DNA of 64,000 bases. It comes from Angiostrongylus vasorum (Eukaryota; Nematoda; Chromadorea; Rhabditida; Metastrongylidae). Under the pieces are notes generated by a model. It was not told where the DNA came from and searched no databases. It saw nothing but the letters and a program-made list of their open reading frames with translations. The translations under genes and the position numbers were made by a program. This document shows positions 34,603-46,349 of this stretch, piece after piece; within the stretch, counting starts at the first letter, position 1, and the number at the start of each line of letters is the position of its first letter. The stretch covers positions 372,001 through 436,000 of the forward strand of contig JADANN010000224.1 in assembly GCA_018806985.1 (NCBI GenBank). Reading direction: 5' to 3'.

Positions 34603-35629
34603 CGGAAGAACATGGCTAGAGGTTTACTTGACCTAGTGAGGGGTAGAACAAGAGATCTTGCGTGTTTCATTGCAACGCGGTTCCAGCAACTATTTCCACC
34701 TTATTTTGGAACTATTACTTCAATCAGGTGTAAGACTTTCATTAAAAGACTCCTTATGTCTAAAAATCTAAATTTCTTAGCTGATTTGCTTATAAATTCA
34801 CACGAAAGTTAATAAAAAACGTTTCTCCTCTACATTATGTTTTCGGAATATAGATGTAACCGAGGTTGTAACTCAGATGTTAACAACCGAGGTTGTAACA
34901 AGATATTAACCATTTATGGTGACGTAAAATAGGTTTCGGTCTTTTTCTCCTCTAAAAAAATCAGCAAACCGGAGTCTCAACTGCATTTTAACGGTGATAG
35001 TGTGATGAATCGTGTGACTTATTGATGGTATTCATCACGAACAAAGTTCTGGCTCGTCCCAGCAGCAGACCCACAAAGCATGTCATCATTTTGGAGCAGA
35101 AAAAAGTTAGTGGAATTGCCTTGAACCAGATTACTCCCTCCAATCTACTTCGGAACGCTTTGGCACAGCTATCCCAGAATTTCGAGGAAAATCGATTCGA
35201 CCAGTATCCAACGGCATTCATGGAGAAGAAAATCATCAATCAGCAACCGATTCCAAACGCAAAAGTTCGAAGATCTTCGTAAAATATAGATGCTATGAAA
35301 CGAATTGAGTGCAGGGAGCGCTGGAATCCGCTCGACATGCGATGTCAAGTCATGCGAAAAAAAATACTTCTAAAGAATGACATTGGGATTTTGATCTTAC
35401 CCTATGTGCTAGTGCTGATGGACTTAGAAAGTTGAGATCATTCAGTGCAAATTATATGAATATAAAAGATAACGTTGCAGAATTACTTGGATACTTGAAC
35501 CGCCTGATACCACCAGTAATTCAAGCGAACTCAAAAAACTTCCAATTGCTTTCCTTCCTTCGCAATCGTTGGCCATTGCTAGTGGATTGCTTCGGGTATG
35601 GTGAAGTGTGCGAGTTTCATATACAGTGA
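34603..35629 (+). CDS. Candidate multi-exon gene, function unknown
   Basis: Two segments join cleanly. 35,025-35,278 starts with ATG (MVFITNKVLARPSSRPTKHV, ALNQITPSNLLRNALAQLSQ, NRFDQYPTAFMEKKIINQQ) and ends at a GTAAAA donor in phase 2. 35,441-35,629 begins after a TCATTCAG acceptor with the one base needed, and reads ANYMNIKDNVAELLGYLNRL, PPVIQANSKNFQLLSFLRNR, WPLLVDCFGYGEVCEFHIQ, stop. A possible upstream exon, 34,603-34,733 (LRKNMARGLLDLVRG), lies between TTTCAG and GTGTAAG but its link is not established. No domain was recognised. If translated from 35,025 it would be about 147 aa. It could be a decayed gene. Confidence 0.4.
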
Positions 35630-36195
35630 TTTGAGAAGCATTTCTAGCTGCGAGTGTTGTTAATTTAACTATAAACACATCACCTCATTTTGCAAATCGT
35701 TCTAGTCTAAATGGACGCTCGTATCTCTTTTAACCTGTCCTACAGCGCTTTACCTTCGTGTGTCGCCCGTTTATCTCTTAATATGACCGACTCATATGAG
35801 GTTGGCTAATGACGTATATTTTTCTTTTCTATCTAGAGGATGGAACACGCTTAGGACATCCGAAATAGACATTCCGGCTAGATGTTACCTTGTTGTTGCC
35901 GAGCTCCTTACAAACGTTTCTACAAAATGTTCAATCGGACAGTAAGAAAGTTGTCACTTGACACGAATCGCCTTCAACATTACCAACAATAGTTACAAGG
36001 AGAACTCCTTCACATCTCTTAATACGAACATTACCTTCATTTTGTGAAGATTCCAGTCAACGAAATCCTGAAAATAAACTGATGCATTTAACATGAAGGA
36101 GTTGGTACGACGTATAAGCCGAAACCGTATTGAACGAAACCTTCCACAGCGTGAATTGCGGCACCAAGAAAAAAAGATAAATTATAAAGCTTTCA

Positions 36196-36456
36196 GCATT
36201 GATAAATCGCTGAGGGATGCGCCATGCATTCTACTTCATTAAGCATCGTTGGAGATGATTGAATGCATTTATGGACTTTGCCATGACTCGCAGTGACCCG
36301 CCGATGTATCGTGCCAATGATGCTATACTCCCAGACAAGTCTGGTACCAGTTTACCGACACCAGAGGGGTGGAAGGCCTGGTGAGCCATGGGCGCGTGGA
36401 TCGGTCATCCCATGCATACTGCAGAGCGCCTCCGACCACTGCGCCACACGCAGCAT
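36196..36456 (-). repeat. SINE-A copy, nearly complete
   Basis: tgagggatgcgccatgcatt, ggagatgattgaatgca, cgatgtatcgtgccaatg, agacaagtctggtaccag, ccagaggggtggaaggc and ctgcgccacacgc in SINE-A order on the minus strand. Confidence 0.85.
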
Positions 36457-36689
36457 CAAGAAAAGACCTGACTAAAGAATACTAGCTCCATCTGGGCATT
36501 TGAATCGCTCCCACTTCCTAACCAGTATGCCCACATACGTTCTAGCAGAGAACTGTAGACGAAACAAGGACGTAACACGCTGTCATGAAGGCTGGGAACT
36601 GAAAACTAAACAGTCATCCTAAACGAGGACGTTGCTTGCTTTTTTTGCTCAAAATACCTCATGAAGATTGTCATATCGTATGAAAAAAA

Positions 36690-36932
36690 GCTCTCGGCGT
36701 TGATCAGTCCCCTGAGCGATGCGCCATGCATTCGACTTCACTAAGCATCGTTTGGGGGTATGACTCGCGGTGGCCTACCAATCTACCGGGCCAGTGCTGC
36801 TCTCCTCTCAGACAGGTCTGGTACCATTTTGCCGAACCCGGAGGGATGGAAGGCTTGGTGGAGCCGTCGGAGCTGAGATCGATTCCACATGTGTGTTGCA
36901 GGGCACCTCCCACCATTGCGCCACACGCGCCC
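36690..36932 (-). repeat. SINE-A copy, nearly complete
   Basis: Same series as its neighbour 230 bp to the left and in the same orientation: agcgatgcgccatgcattcg, cgcggtggcctaccaatc, cagacaggtctggtacca, cggagggatggaaggcttgg, attgcgccacacgcgc. Confidence 0.85.
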
Positions 36933-37263
36933 TTCATCAAATCATATAATATTTGTCAATTCAATGGTTTTTGAGAAAGTCTTATCAAATATAATACTAT
37001 AACAATAAAGAATACATTCTGTATACCACATACAATCCAAACCGCACCATTTTTTTGTAGAACTACACCAAAGCTTTAGTCAAATTTTGCCCAAACTTTT
37101 GTAAGCATTTAAGAGCTATTGGCTTTGCCGAAAGGAACAGCAGGTTGTTATTGCTTGTCCATCAAAAAAGTAAACCAATCTTTAATTAGAATAACAGCCG
37201 TCCACTTGTTCAAATACGTAACCAGGTTACAGTTGTAATTGGCGATCCCTACGGGAAAAGGTG

Positions 37264-37535
37264 TGGCGCGTGTGGCGCAGTGGTTGGAGGCATCACTGCG
37301 GCACGCACATGGAATCGATCCCCGAGCACACGGCCCACCAAGCTTTCCATCCCTTCGGGGTCGGCAAATTGGTACCAGACTTGTCTGGGAGGGTAACAGC
37401 ACCGGCTCGATGCATCGGAAGGCCACGGCGAGTCAATGTAAAGACCAGATAAGCATCCATTCACCTCTAACGATGCTTAATAGAATCGAATTCATGCGCA
37501 TCCTTCATGGATTGATAAACGCCGGAAGCTCTATC
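37264..37535 (+). repeat. SINE-A copy, nearly complete
   Basis: Head gcgcgtgtggcgcagtggtt, acatggaatcgatccccgag, tccatcccttcggggtcggc, ggtaccagacttgtctggga, cgatgcatcggaaggcc, aatagaatcgaattcatgcg. Confidence 0.85.
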
Positions 37536-38069
37536 CTTTTTTTCTTACAGGAAAAAGAAAGCGACAGCAATTTTTTGCAGATTTTCATAGCCACATCGCA
37601 ACGGATATTGAAATTGCTTAGAACGAATACCTTATACGCGTTAGTGAAGAAATCCTATTAAAATTTTCTTCTTTCCGATGACATCGTGTTTTCTTAATGA
37701 AAAATAACAGTGAGGTAGAAGTGATGCTCAAAGAGCAAAGCAGAAAGGCAGTGAATAAAGAAACTATAAAGAATGAAATAAAAGCCTCAATTCATGAGTA
37801 AAACCCTAGTATGATTGCCCACAACATCGACCTGATAATTGTGGAGACAACGTCGTACGTACATTAGCATCATGCTCTTCATTTTTACTGTCTATTGCGA
37901 GAAACTAGTGTAACACTGGCAGTCGATCGGAACTGTGGCATCATTCCGTAATGGGCTATCGAATGAAAATCGCGCACTCGTTCTCAGCTTGGAAGAACTA
38001 GATGGAGGGATAAACTACGCCTCCGTATCGCACTTATGCACTAGAAAACATTCCCCAGCCACGACTAGT

Positions 38070-38071
<2 letters not shown>

Positions 38072-38112
<41 letters not shown>
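38072..38112. repeat. (TA)n microsatellite
   Basis: About 20 TA units. A short (ATC)n run follows at about 38,402-38,420. Confidence 0.95.
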
Positions 38113-38115
<3 letters not shown>

Positions 38116-38119
38116 CTAG

Positions 38120-39180
38120 AGGAATATATGCTGCCCAAATTTTTGTAAATTCTTTGTCTTCGCTGTTTGTAACAAGATATATCTACGAATAGTTACAAAG
38201 AACAAAATTCGTATAAAAGACAAAAAAAAGGATAGGTATAAGAATTTATTCAATGTGTGTCTGAACATGTTTCTTAATCCGTTCATAACGGATAGCTGAG
38301 CTAGATCTTAGTGCGTCTGCGAAAATTCGGCCACTTGAGCTCGTTTGTCAAATAAAGAGAGCGTCGACCGGATTTCATCGTTGCATCCAACAGTGGTGGT
38401 GATCATCATCATCATCATCACACTTGTTAACACGATCACTTGAGTTTTGTTCTTCTATCGGCACCAAAGATCGTGTTTAAATCTGTTCGATAAAATTTCT
38501 AAGGCTTCTTACCTGGATGAATAATCAGTAAAACTTTATAACGATCCGTGATTCGCATTAGTACTAACATTTTCCACGGTAGATTTGGTAACATAAACAG
38601 CTAGCTGTACCTGCCTCGTTTTTTTATTCTAAACAGATAATAAGTGTGCCTTAATGCCTAACGACATCTACCACTTTCTTTTATTGATCCGATCGACCCA
38701 CCTTTTTGCTGATTACTTATCGCTTTCGTTATCTATGGCTTCCATGTTGTACGTAACATCTTTTTTGTTCTTTCTTTTTTTAATTTTCTCCTCCTTTTAT
38801 TTATTGGACTATAACGAAATATTTTAATAGAACTTGAAGAATGGTAAGGATAAAAATTGTTTCATATGGCTCTCATTCAACCTCCTCACAATTTGTGAAA
38901 TGTTTTAATCCTTCTTCAATTTGAATTAAATATCTCGCATGTTTATCTTCTCGATAGTCGGACTAATACAGTATGACCATAATTTCTGTGTACCTCCAGT
39001 AATGGGTGAAATGATGCTACAAAGCAGTTCGATTGTGTAGGAAGAGAAAGGAAATCTCCAAAGATTTGTAAGTTCGAGAAACCTACTTTCACTTATACTC
39101 TGCAAGAATGATCAGTAATGTCTTACGAACTGTCTCTTTTTAAGCCAGCGCGAGACTGGTGTCTCTTCTTTTTCAAGCAT
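38120..39180. other. No gene identified
   Basis: AT-rich, all frames short, no repeat family recognised apart from the ATC run. Confidence 0.4.
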
Positions 39181-39181
39181 A

Positions 39182-39213
39182 TCGACTGACGTTTCCGCAA
39201 TTTCGCTTTCCTC
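39182..39213 (-). repeat. PLE terminal motif (isolated)
   Basis: ctgacgtttccgcaatttcg followed by ctttcctc is the minus-strand form of the motif found at the other PLE ends. It lies 110 bp left of the palindrome arm at 39,325. Confidence 0.5.
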
Positions 39214-39324
39214 GGTCACGTTTAACTCCTCAGGTGAAGCAGCTACACCGTGTATTCTCACACACTATGACTAAAAGGAGAGATCGGCGAAACGTGAGCC
39301 ATCGCATTTGAAAAAGAAATAGAC

Positions 39325-40390
39325 ACCAACCTCGCGCTTTGTAAGTTGTTTTGAGACGAAGGCTGCAACACAATTGGCTTTCTTCCACTGCTTGCTGTTG
39401 TGACATACACCTTGTGCATATATGTAGACAAAAATTCCTGCATTCGTTTATGTGCTGAAATAGATGCAGAACGTACACTACCTGTTGATTTTGTCTAACG
39501 AATGCGATAAAGTGAAAACGTAGCACATAAGGGGGCGGTTCGGTTTAGCCTAGAACAGAACCAACAAGCTTTTTAATAGAGGCAATCCCCTTGTCAAACT
39601 CTGAAACGAGAGTTTCTCTAGCTTTATGTTATAAGGCGAGATCATTGTTCTCAACTATATAGCTAAAACTTAACAACCTTTTCTCTACGCTTCTCCTTAA
39701 ATCATTGGTTTAAATGTGGCCTCTCAACGCATTCACTTGAAGCATATCTTGTTGTCAAGACGCCAACGAGGCCTCTTTAGGAGGTAAGATCTACTCTACA
39801 GAAGTTCTCCTTAACCGAATAGAATGTTTTGCATTCGTTAAGACAGGGAAGGCGCCAAAGATTGTTAAAGTCTGCATTGGTGAACTACTAACCAACGTCT
39901 TTCAAACTGTGCCGTTAGTCATTAAAATGGTTCGATGTTCATAATCAAGTTCGTCTGATAAGGAGACCGATGCCGCAAATTTTCCTGTCTCATGGTCGGA
40001 AAAATAGTTTGTCTTTTCGGATATTATCTCATGATTTTAGTCTAGAAGAAGAATCGATTCTACTCTGGATTTCCTAAATTATGGTGCTCTAGACCAAAAG
40101 GGTAAGCCTTTCTCTTCTTCGTTCCTGATGAAAAGCTTCTATAAGAAGCTTGTTGGTTCTGTTCTAGGCTAGACCGAACCGCCTCTTACGTGTTTCGTTA
40201 TCACTTTATCGCACTCTTTAGACAAAATGAACAGCCAGTGTATGTTCTGCATCTATGTCAGCACATAAACGGATGCCGGAATTTTTGTCTGCATATATGC
40301 AGAAGGTGTATGTCACATCAGGAAGCAGTGGAAGAAAGCCAATTGTGTAGCAGCCTACATCTCAAAACAACATACAAAGCGCCAAGAGAT
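39325..40390. repeat. Imperfect palindrome: 250-bp inverted arms, 560-bp spacer
   Basis: 39,325-39,580 and 40,140-40,390 are reverse complements at roughly 80-90 % by eye. Shared blocks: caattggctttcttccactg, ccggcat/ctgcattcgtttatg and agaacagaaccaacaagctt. Because of this the same protein-like frame appears twice, once per strand (CRNFCLHIC.RCMS..AVEES); neither copy has gene structure. The spacer holds no recognised feature. Confidence 0.85.
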
Positions 40391-40399
40391 TCCATTGCC

Positions 40400-42250
40400 T
40401 CCTTTAGCTCAAACTAGTCGTTAGTCTTCTTAAAGTCTATGAAAGTGTAACAAAGTGTGCACTCGTGCCCTCACAGTGCTCCCAGTGCTGAATCGTTTTC
40501 GAAACTCTGAATTCTACTATGGCTACCTTAAACTTAGCGTACTTTTTAGTCCCTTCGATTATATTTCAAGTGAAGAGTTTATAGATGATTGAAGCAACTG
40601 CAGTTGACCTTGCGAAAGTACTTCTTCCTGCGAACTTGGTTCTACTGGCTTTTTACTGATTGAGGAACATGCGTTTTGAACACTGTATTTCTGACAAGTA
40701 CTTCATATGAGCTGTTTCGATGTGTTTATGAGGTTTGGGGGGAAGTCGTTCAGACGTTTGGGTGCATTGTTTTCTAAGTAGAGTCATATGTTTATTCACC
40801 GACGAAGCATCATTTCGGATGTTTAGAAGAATAACCACTAAAGCGGCTTATTTAACTGTCCCTCTCTGCCATAACCTGGGTCATGACTGTCGAGAGGTTC
40901 TGAATATAAGGAGTTTGCGCTCTTTGACAAACACACATACATTTATGATCTTTTTCAATACCTTTCTGGGTAAAGCGGCTGTTCCATTCTTGTGCGGTAT
41001 AGTGTTGCAGATGCCATCCTTAACATTTTTAGCTTCCTCCGATGCAACTGTTCTTCTCCTTTAAGTTTTCTTAACGCTATTATACGAACTTTTGCGAGTC
41101 CATTTGTAAGTTGGTGATTAACGAGGAATGCGATTTCACGTTAGTTCGTCTGCTCCTCAATTTTTGAAGCTCTTAGACGATAGAGAGACGTACACATTCT
41201 CACTTTGCTTGGTACTATCATGAAATTGCTCCTTGATCGTCATCGATATCATAGATAAAAAACATATTTCTATGCACCGCCTCTAGAAATGAAGAACTCC
41301 CAATTTATTGTGAGCTTTAGATTTCACCACTTGAGTTTTCATGTTCCTTTCCACTTTGCGAAAAGAACAATCAAGCGTCAACCACGTAGTGCTGTATCAC
41401 ATGCAACAATATTAAAACTGATTAAATAAGATTTTTTCGCTGTAGTTCACTTCATTATAGTATCCCCATGTGGGTAAGCCCAGATTTCCAATAGTTCGGC
41501 ATAATATCTAGATTAAAGTGAGGAGTTCTGTCCATGTTCATTTGCAGAATTTCAAAAAAGAAAACTAACTCTTCAATCACCTTCTACTTGTTGCCTTCGC
41601 TTCAAAATCGTTCTACTTTAGACACAGTGGAGAGTGAAAGCATACGTAAACCTTCAATACTGACAATTCGTTTAATTTCTAAAAGAATCGGACCCACATG
41701 ATCGTAAAGTACAGCACTTGTTTCAATTTTGTTGACAAACGCTCTTTAGATCCCCACTCTGAGGAGGTGGTGCGTCTTTTCGTCGTGATCTGGTTTAGAC
41801 TGGTTCGGAACGGGTTATAAACACCTGTTCGTCGTACTATCTATAAATCATTCCCGCCCTTTTTTTTAAATAGTTCAAATTTATGGATGCTCAAAATGCT
41901 TTGAACTGCCCCCTTAACATCATATATAATTATGTAGAGAAATATTCAATTTGCTCAATCAACACAACAAACTAACGAGCTCCAACTTTTCAATTTGTTT
42001 AGTTCTAATTCACTTCGGTTATCATCTTTTCATATCTAAAATTTGGTACAGCATGGTGGAACATTCCTCTTAATTTTAAGCCAAAAAAATAAACGCTAGC
42101 TAACGAAGAATGAATATAAACTCATTTTTCTAGCGTATACGTTCTCATAGTTCTAGGCCTAAAAACGACAATAACCACTCGACTAACTAAGAATGGGCTT
42201 CAAATCCCTATGAGGATATTGCTGTTTCATGACAAAAAATTTTACACTTC
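40400..42250. other. No secure gene
   Basis: Open frames exist on both strands at 40.65-41.06 kb, but none could be tied to a family or a splice chain. Confidence 0.35.
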
Positions 42251-42454
42251 ATCTCTACTTATCAGTTTTTCTTACGTTGGTCTATGTTTAAGGTGTCGCA
42301 ATAGAGTACGGCTAAACGTAGATTCGATAGAACTTCTTTTGTGTCGCCCCTGTCTTTCATTGTCGGTCGTCTGTGTGCACGGAGTCATTGTCGCCATATT
42401 GTTACCAGTTTTGCGAAATATTCTTCTTTCCACTTCTCTTGCAAACGTTCTCAT
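41751..42454 (-). CDS. Two possible exons of an unidentified gene
   Basis: 42,454-42,273 starts with ATG and is basic (MRTFAREVERRIFRKTGNN, TDNERQGRHKRSSIESTFSR). It ends at a GTAAGA donor in phase 2. A downstream segment, about 41,802-41,751, follows a CTAAACCAG acceptor and supplies the single base needed, reading SRRKDAPPPQSGDLKS before GTTTGT. No later exon was linked and no domain was recognised. The opposite strand is also open, so this is tentative. Confidence 0.3.
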
Positions 42455-42824
42455 TTTTTCATCTTAGTTTAATTTCTTCCTTTGCATTCCGATGTAATTC
42501 GATCTTCCTAAGATCGCCATCGTTGTTCGTCAACCGATTACGTAACGGATCTATTCGTCATTCTGACTATCCTATCGAAAGCAACGCCGCTTTCAAAAAT
42601 TCCTATAAAACATACCATATGCTAACATCGGAAAGTAACTGTTCTCTTATGAATACTTCAGATCCGATTTTTTTCTATAAATTCTACCCGAGAAGCGCAA
42701 ATCGTCAAAGTACTGAAACGGTTGATGAATAATCTGAAAATTGCGCTTTGATAAAATATCGTTTTCCACATTTTTTCTTTCAATATCTGATATTTTTTGA
42801 GCAAAAAAACATCAAAATGGCAAA

Positions 42825-43047
42825 AGATCGGTAGAACTAGCTGAGAGACAGGCGAAACGAATGACCCTGCATGGTGTGGTGGCGATCGCGTTACTCCCCG
42901 GAAAGGACAATAGCGCGTTCGTTCCCCACCATAGCACCTGCGGTCCAGAGTTTTGCAAATATTTCAGCTTCGTTGAAGTTATATTTCGCAATATACCCTG
43001 CCATCAAAAAGAGTAGGCAGTAAATAAAAAGGTTAAAAAACGTCATT
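42825..43047 (+). repeat. SINE-B copy, nearly complete
   Basis: agctgagagacaggcgaaac, ccctgcatggtgtggtggcg, ttactccccggaaaggacaa, cgcgttcgttccccacc, cagagttttgcaaatatttc, aatataccctgccatc, then a gtaaataaaaaggtta tail. Confidence 0.8.
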
Positions 43048-43049
43048 CA

Positions 43050-44450
43050 AACTGACTAAATATTCTGTTTACTGAGAATTCTTAGTTAGTGATGGCATTA
43101 ATAAAACGATCTGTGGTTGAAATGGGAATCGATGTTCCTTGGTAGGCAAGTTTTCGATCGCCATTCTATAGCTGTTACCAATTTAATAAGAAGAGTGAGA
43201 ATTCGAAGAGTGTTTTCATTCATTTCTTCTCTTCAGCTAACAAAATGACAGCAATATTTGAAGGAAAGACAACGATGCTATGCAAGACGATGAATCGTCA
43301 ACATATCGTTGAGAGATTATGGGTTAAGCTTTCCGGGTAATCGGTTATGTTGACAGGAACATGAAATATTTGGCGTTGAATTTACATGGAAGAAGATAAT
43401 GACCAGAATGATATTTACGAAATGAAGTTTGTGGGAATTCGAGATGATCTTCTTCTCGTCCAATAACAATCGCTTATAAGTCGATGACGATGACTTTCAA
43501 AACCAATCACTCATCCAATATTTGACCATACGACTAGAGCAAATACGTGTCGTATATGGTCATGTCCAGTTCAACCAACCAACGAAGCCAACGGCCTTAC
43601 CTCCACCGCGCCCACTTCGTATTTCATGCAAATCGTCGTCTTTCTCATCTCTCGCCTAACTGCTGTGCCCTTTTACTTATTCATTCTGAAACTCGTTTCA
43701 CTTCTTTCTTATTCTTTCATTCCCTTTTTTGTTTTCTATCCTTTGCTTCTTCGCTTCATTTTCACCCTCGGCTTATTTTTTCCTTTCTTTTTGCTCACAG
43801 TATTGCTACTGGTTAAATATTAATCTGTACAATGTTAATAGACATCTGGATTTAGTTCAAAGTGGATCCGTATTGATTTAGAGTCCCTGTTAAGTCTTCT
43901 AATTGTCCGTTTCACTGATTCGATTCACATTCACTATAAAACTCTTTAGTAGCTTTCTATTTCTATCGTTTTTTATTTATCAATCATATTACGCTAACGT
44001 TTTTGTAGTAGTCCAATCATACAACTGTTTGGATTTTCGTCATCGATCCAGTTTTAGAAGATATTGATTGGGAAGAAAGATGACAAAAATTCTCGTTGAA
44101 TGACTCAAACCCAACACCACGAAAACGTTGCTACAGTATGTCCATGGTGATAATGTGATAGGCACGATGTGTACACCGGTACCATTCAAATTGATGTCTT
44201 GTCAACATCTATACTGCCATGTTATTCTATTCATTTTAGCCAGGTCCTTTAGCAAATTCGACGAAACACTCAAATAAACAGAAGAAAACCTAAAACTGAG
44301 AAAGAGAGACGTAGGTAGAAAATTGCCAAAAAAAAGCCAGAAAGAAGATAGATTAAGTGTCATTAACAATCTTCTTTGAAATAATAATGAAAAACTCCCG
44401 AATTCTTTGGGATTTATTCACTGGATCCCATTGATTTCTCGATAAACACA
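43050..44450. other. No gene identified
   Basis: A pyrimidine-rich stretch at 43,610-43,800 gives Phe/Leu-rich frames with no other sign of coding. No repeat family was recognised. Confidence 0.35.
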
Positions 44451-44459
44451 CATGTGGTT

Positions 44460-44830
44460 TTCATCATGCTGTTCGTTTACAGCTGGTGACGTTTCGGCGG
44501 ATTTCCACCTTCTTCAAAACACGGAAAGGTCAGTTGACTGCCATCTATTCCGCCAAATACCTCTATAACCTTGTTTTTTTACCTAATTTTTTTGCCTTTA
44601 CTTAATATCTTCCTCTGTATCCAGTGCGATTCGAATTCAGGTTTCGTGTTTCTGTTGAAGTTATGAAAGTATTTGTCTGACTAGAATGCAATCAACTTGA
44701 CCTTTCCAACCTCTTAAGAAGACTAATTTCGCCGAAATGTTAGCTACAACAAACGAGTAGTGTAACAACATCTAACAACAATACCGTGTGTGCTCATCGA
44801 TCATCAATAAAACATCAAATTATTGATCAG
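44460..44830. repeat. PLE terminal repeats in inverted orientation, short spacer
   Basis: The minus-strand end at 44,480-44,580 (ggtgacgtttcggcggattt, ccttcttcaaaacacgg, gtcagttgactgcc) is followed at 44,630-44,800 by a plus-strand end (gaagttatgaaagtatttg, atgcaatcaacttgaccttt, aagaagactaatttcgccga, gtgtgtgctcatcgatcatc). No coding part lies between them. Confidence 0.75.
44488..44516 (-). ncRNA. Hammerhead-ribozyme-like core in PLE end
   Basis: On the minus strand: TTGAAGA, hairpin aggtggaaatccgcc, GAAAC, GTC. The partner arm (44,711-44,743, plus) is more degraded (TTAAGA ... GAAATGTT). Confidence 0.4.
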
Positions 44831-45369
44831 TTCCGATGTTAAAAGAAAGTCAATATTAAGAATTATTCACTAGCGTTCAATATCAACTGCATCACTTTCA
44901 AGTAGCTCGAGTTTAAGCTCCAAAAAGTCCACATCTATCACTCGTCCTATGCGAGAGCTACCCAGTATGCATCACTTACTCGACAACCACGAAATATCGT
45001 ACAGATTCCATTAGACACGCTTTATTTTTTTTGTTCGTTTTGCTGACAAACTAACTAGTCTGCCCGAAGTAGATGTGAAATTTATTTGTTGACGACAGCC
45101 TTGAAGAGACTGTCATTTGTTTCTGGTTACTTAATGTAGACACGTGAGACGTGTACTATATAATCCCCTACAGGCAAACAAAACCACCATATGCGAAACT
45201 GACGACGTAGACTGAGAGTATATCAATGGAAGACACAACTAAGAAAAAAAGATAGCCTAGATATTGCGTAGAACATATATTTAAATCATTTCTATCACGT
45301 TTTCAGGACAATTTTATCATTTTTTCTTTTGACACGACCCGACATCAAATATTGTGAAGATCCCAGCAA

Positions 45370-45545
45370 CTTTATTTCGATTCGTTTCCCTCGTATCCAT
45401 CACCGACGAAAGTCTTCGGATTTCTGTGCGACTTCTGCATGAGGATTTTCGTTTTCTTTATGAATGTCATTGAATACTTGTGGAATCGATTCTGTCTGGT
45501 ACAATGAGATAGCCTCACTAGAGCGGTCATAAAACTTCTTCATCA
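45370..45545 (-). repeat. SINE-D copy (degenerate)
   Basis: Shares with the copy at 49,385-49,615 the order gattcgtttcc.tcgtat.cat, cgaag.tcttc, gcgtgaggattttc/gcatgaggattttc, gaatgtc.t.gaata/gaatgct, and a downstream tgagatagcc block. Confidence 0.55.
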
Positions 45546-45556
45546 CGTGCAGCCTC

Positions 45557-46128
45557 CAGGTTTCGTGAATTGCAGAGAATTCCTATGGATTAGAGGGAGT
45601 GAAAAAGATGGGATGTTGCTATGCTTCAAAGGAGTCCGAAACAGAAAGCTCTTCGCGTATAGAACAGTTTCACTGCCACTGCACCACCCTTACTTCCCTC
45701 TGGACATAACATATTTTAATAGCATGGTTAAAGTACCATATCTATTTCTAGAACGCCCCAATGGTTTACGGGCTGTCATGATTGACGGTTGTTTCTAGGT
45801 GTTTAAATGTAATATCAAGTGATGTTAACCCTTTTGTAAGGTCCTACAAACTGAGACTGAGTACATTTCAATCCAGAGAAACACTTATGAGTTAACGTAT
45901 CACAAAGCAGAGCTCTGTGTGATACATGTTGCTACTTTTCCACCAAAGACGACAAAAAAAGTTTCGTATGAAAGTGTGATGTTCTCCGTTGACCACGAGG
46001 AGGCGAATTTGGATAGATCTGCAATGAGACGAATGGAGAGTTCCCAAATAAACGGGTCCGTGATTGATCGAGGTACTCGGGCACTAAAGGGATTACATTT
46101 GAAAAAAATGTACGGTAAAAGCAACTAG
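45557..46128 (+). CDS. Two open coding-like segments, function unknown
   Basis: 45,557-45,798 is open after a GTGCAG and reads NCREFLWIRGSEKDGMLLCF, LPLHHPYFPLDITYFNSMVK, VPYLFLERPNGLRAVMIDGC, then a stop. 45,829-46,128 is open for about 99 codons in another frame (YISIQRNTYELTYHKAELCV, FPPKTTKKVSYESVMFSVDH, EEANLDRSAMRRMESSQING, LKGLHLKKMYGKSN, stop). Residue use is mixed and protein-like. A phase-consistent splice between them was not found. The minus strand is also open over part of this. No domain was recognised; it could be a decayed element. Confidence 0.3.
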
Positions 46129-46285
46129 AAAGTAAATACAATGCAAATGGCCTGCAGTACACACGTTATCTTTGGCCCTACCACTCGCCTCGTTCAAATT
46201 AAGCTCGATTCTATCAGCACTCTTTAAATTGGCACGCGAATTGCTTAGGAGGATAAAAACATTGAATTGACACATGGTTAAGCCT

Positions 46286-46345
46286 CAGCTAGAAACTGCA
46301 TGGGCTATATATGCATTCAATCACTTCTACGATGCCAATCAGGGG
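46286..46345 (+). repeat. SINE-A fragment
   Basis: tatatatgcattcaatcact followed by tctacgatgc matches the late part of SINE-A. Confidence 0.4.
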
Positions 46346-46349
46346 GTGG

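Noticed and set aside
36293..36475. Frames such as LVPVYRHQRGGRPGEPWARG, repeated at many places in the window
   Set aside because: They are translations of SINE-A copies in either strand, not a protein family.
39230..39526. Cys-rich frame occurring twice (also at 40,190-40,417)
   Set aside because: The duplication is explained by the palindrome arms; no start context or splice structure supports a gene.
40735..41064. Plus-strand 109-codon frame containing FTDEASFRMF, similar to a transposase catalytic box
   Set aside because: The single motif is not supported by flanking DDE blocks, and the minus strand is equally open. A translated transposase search would be needed.
43547..43823. Hydrophobic plus-strand frames that could look like membrane protein
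   Set aside because: Composition artefact of a TTTC-rich tract; no splice sites or conserved motif.
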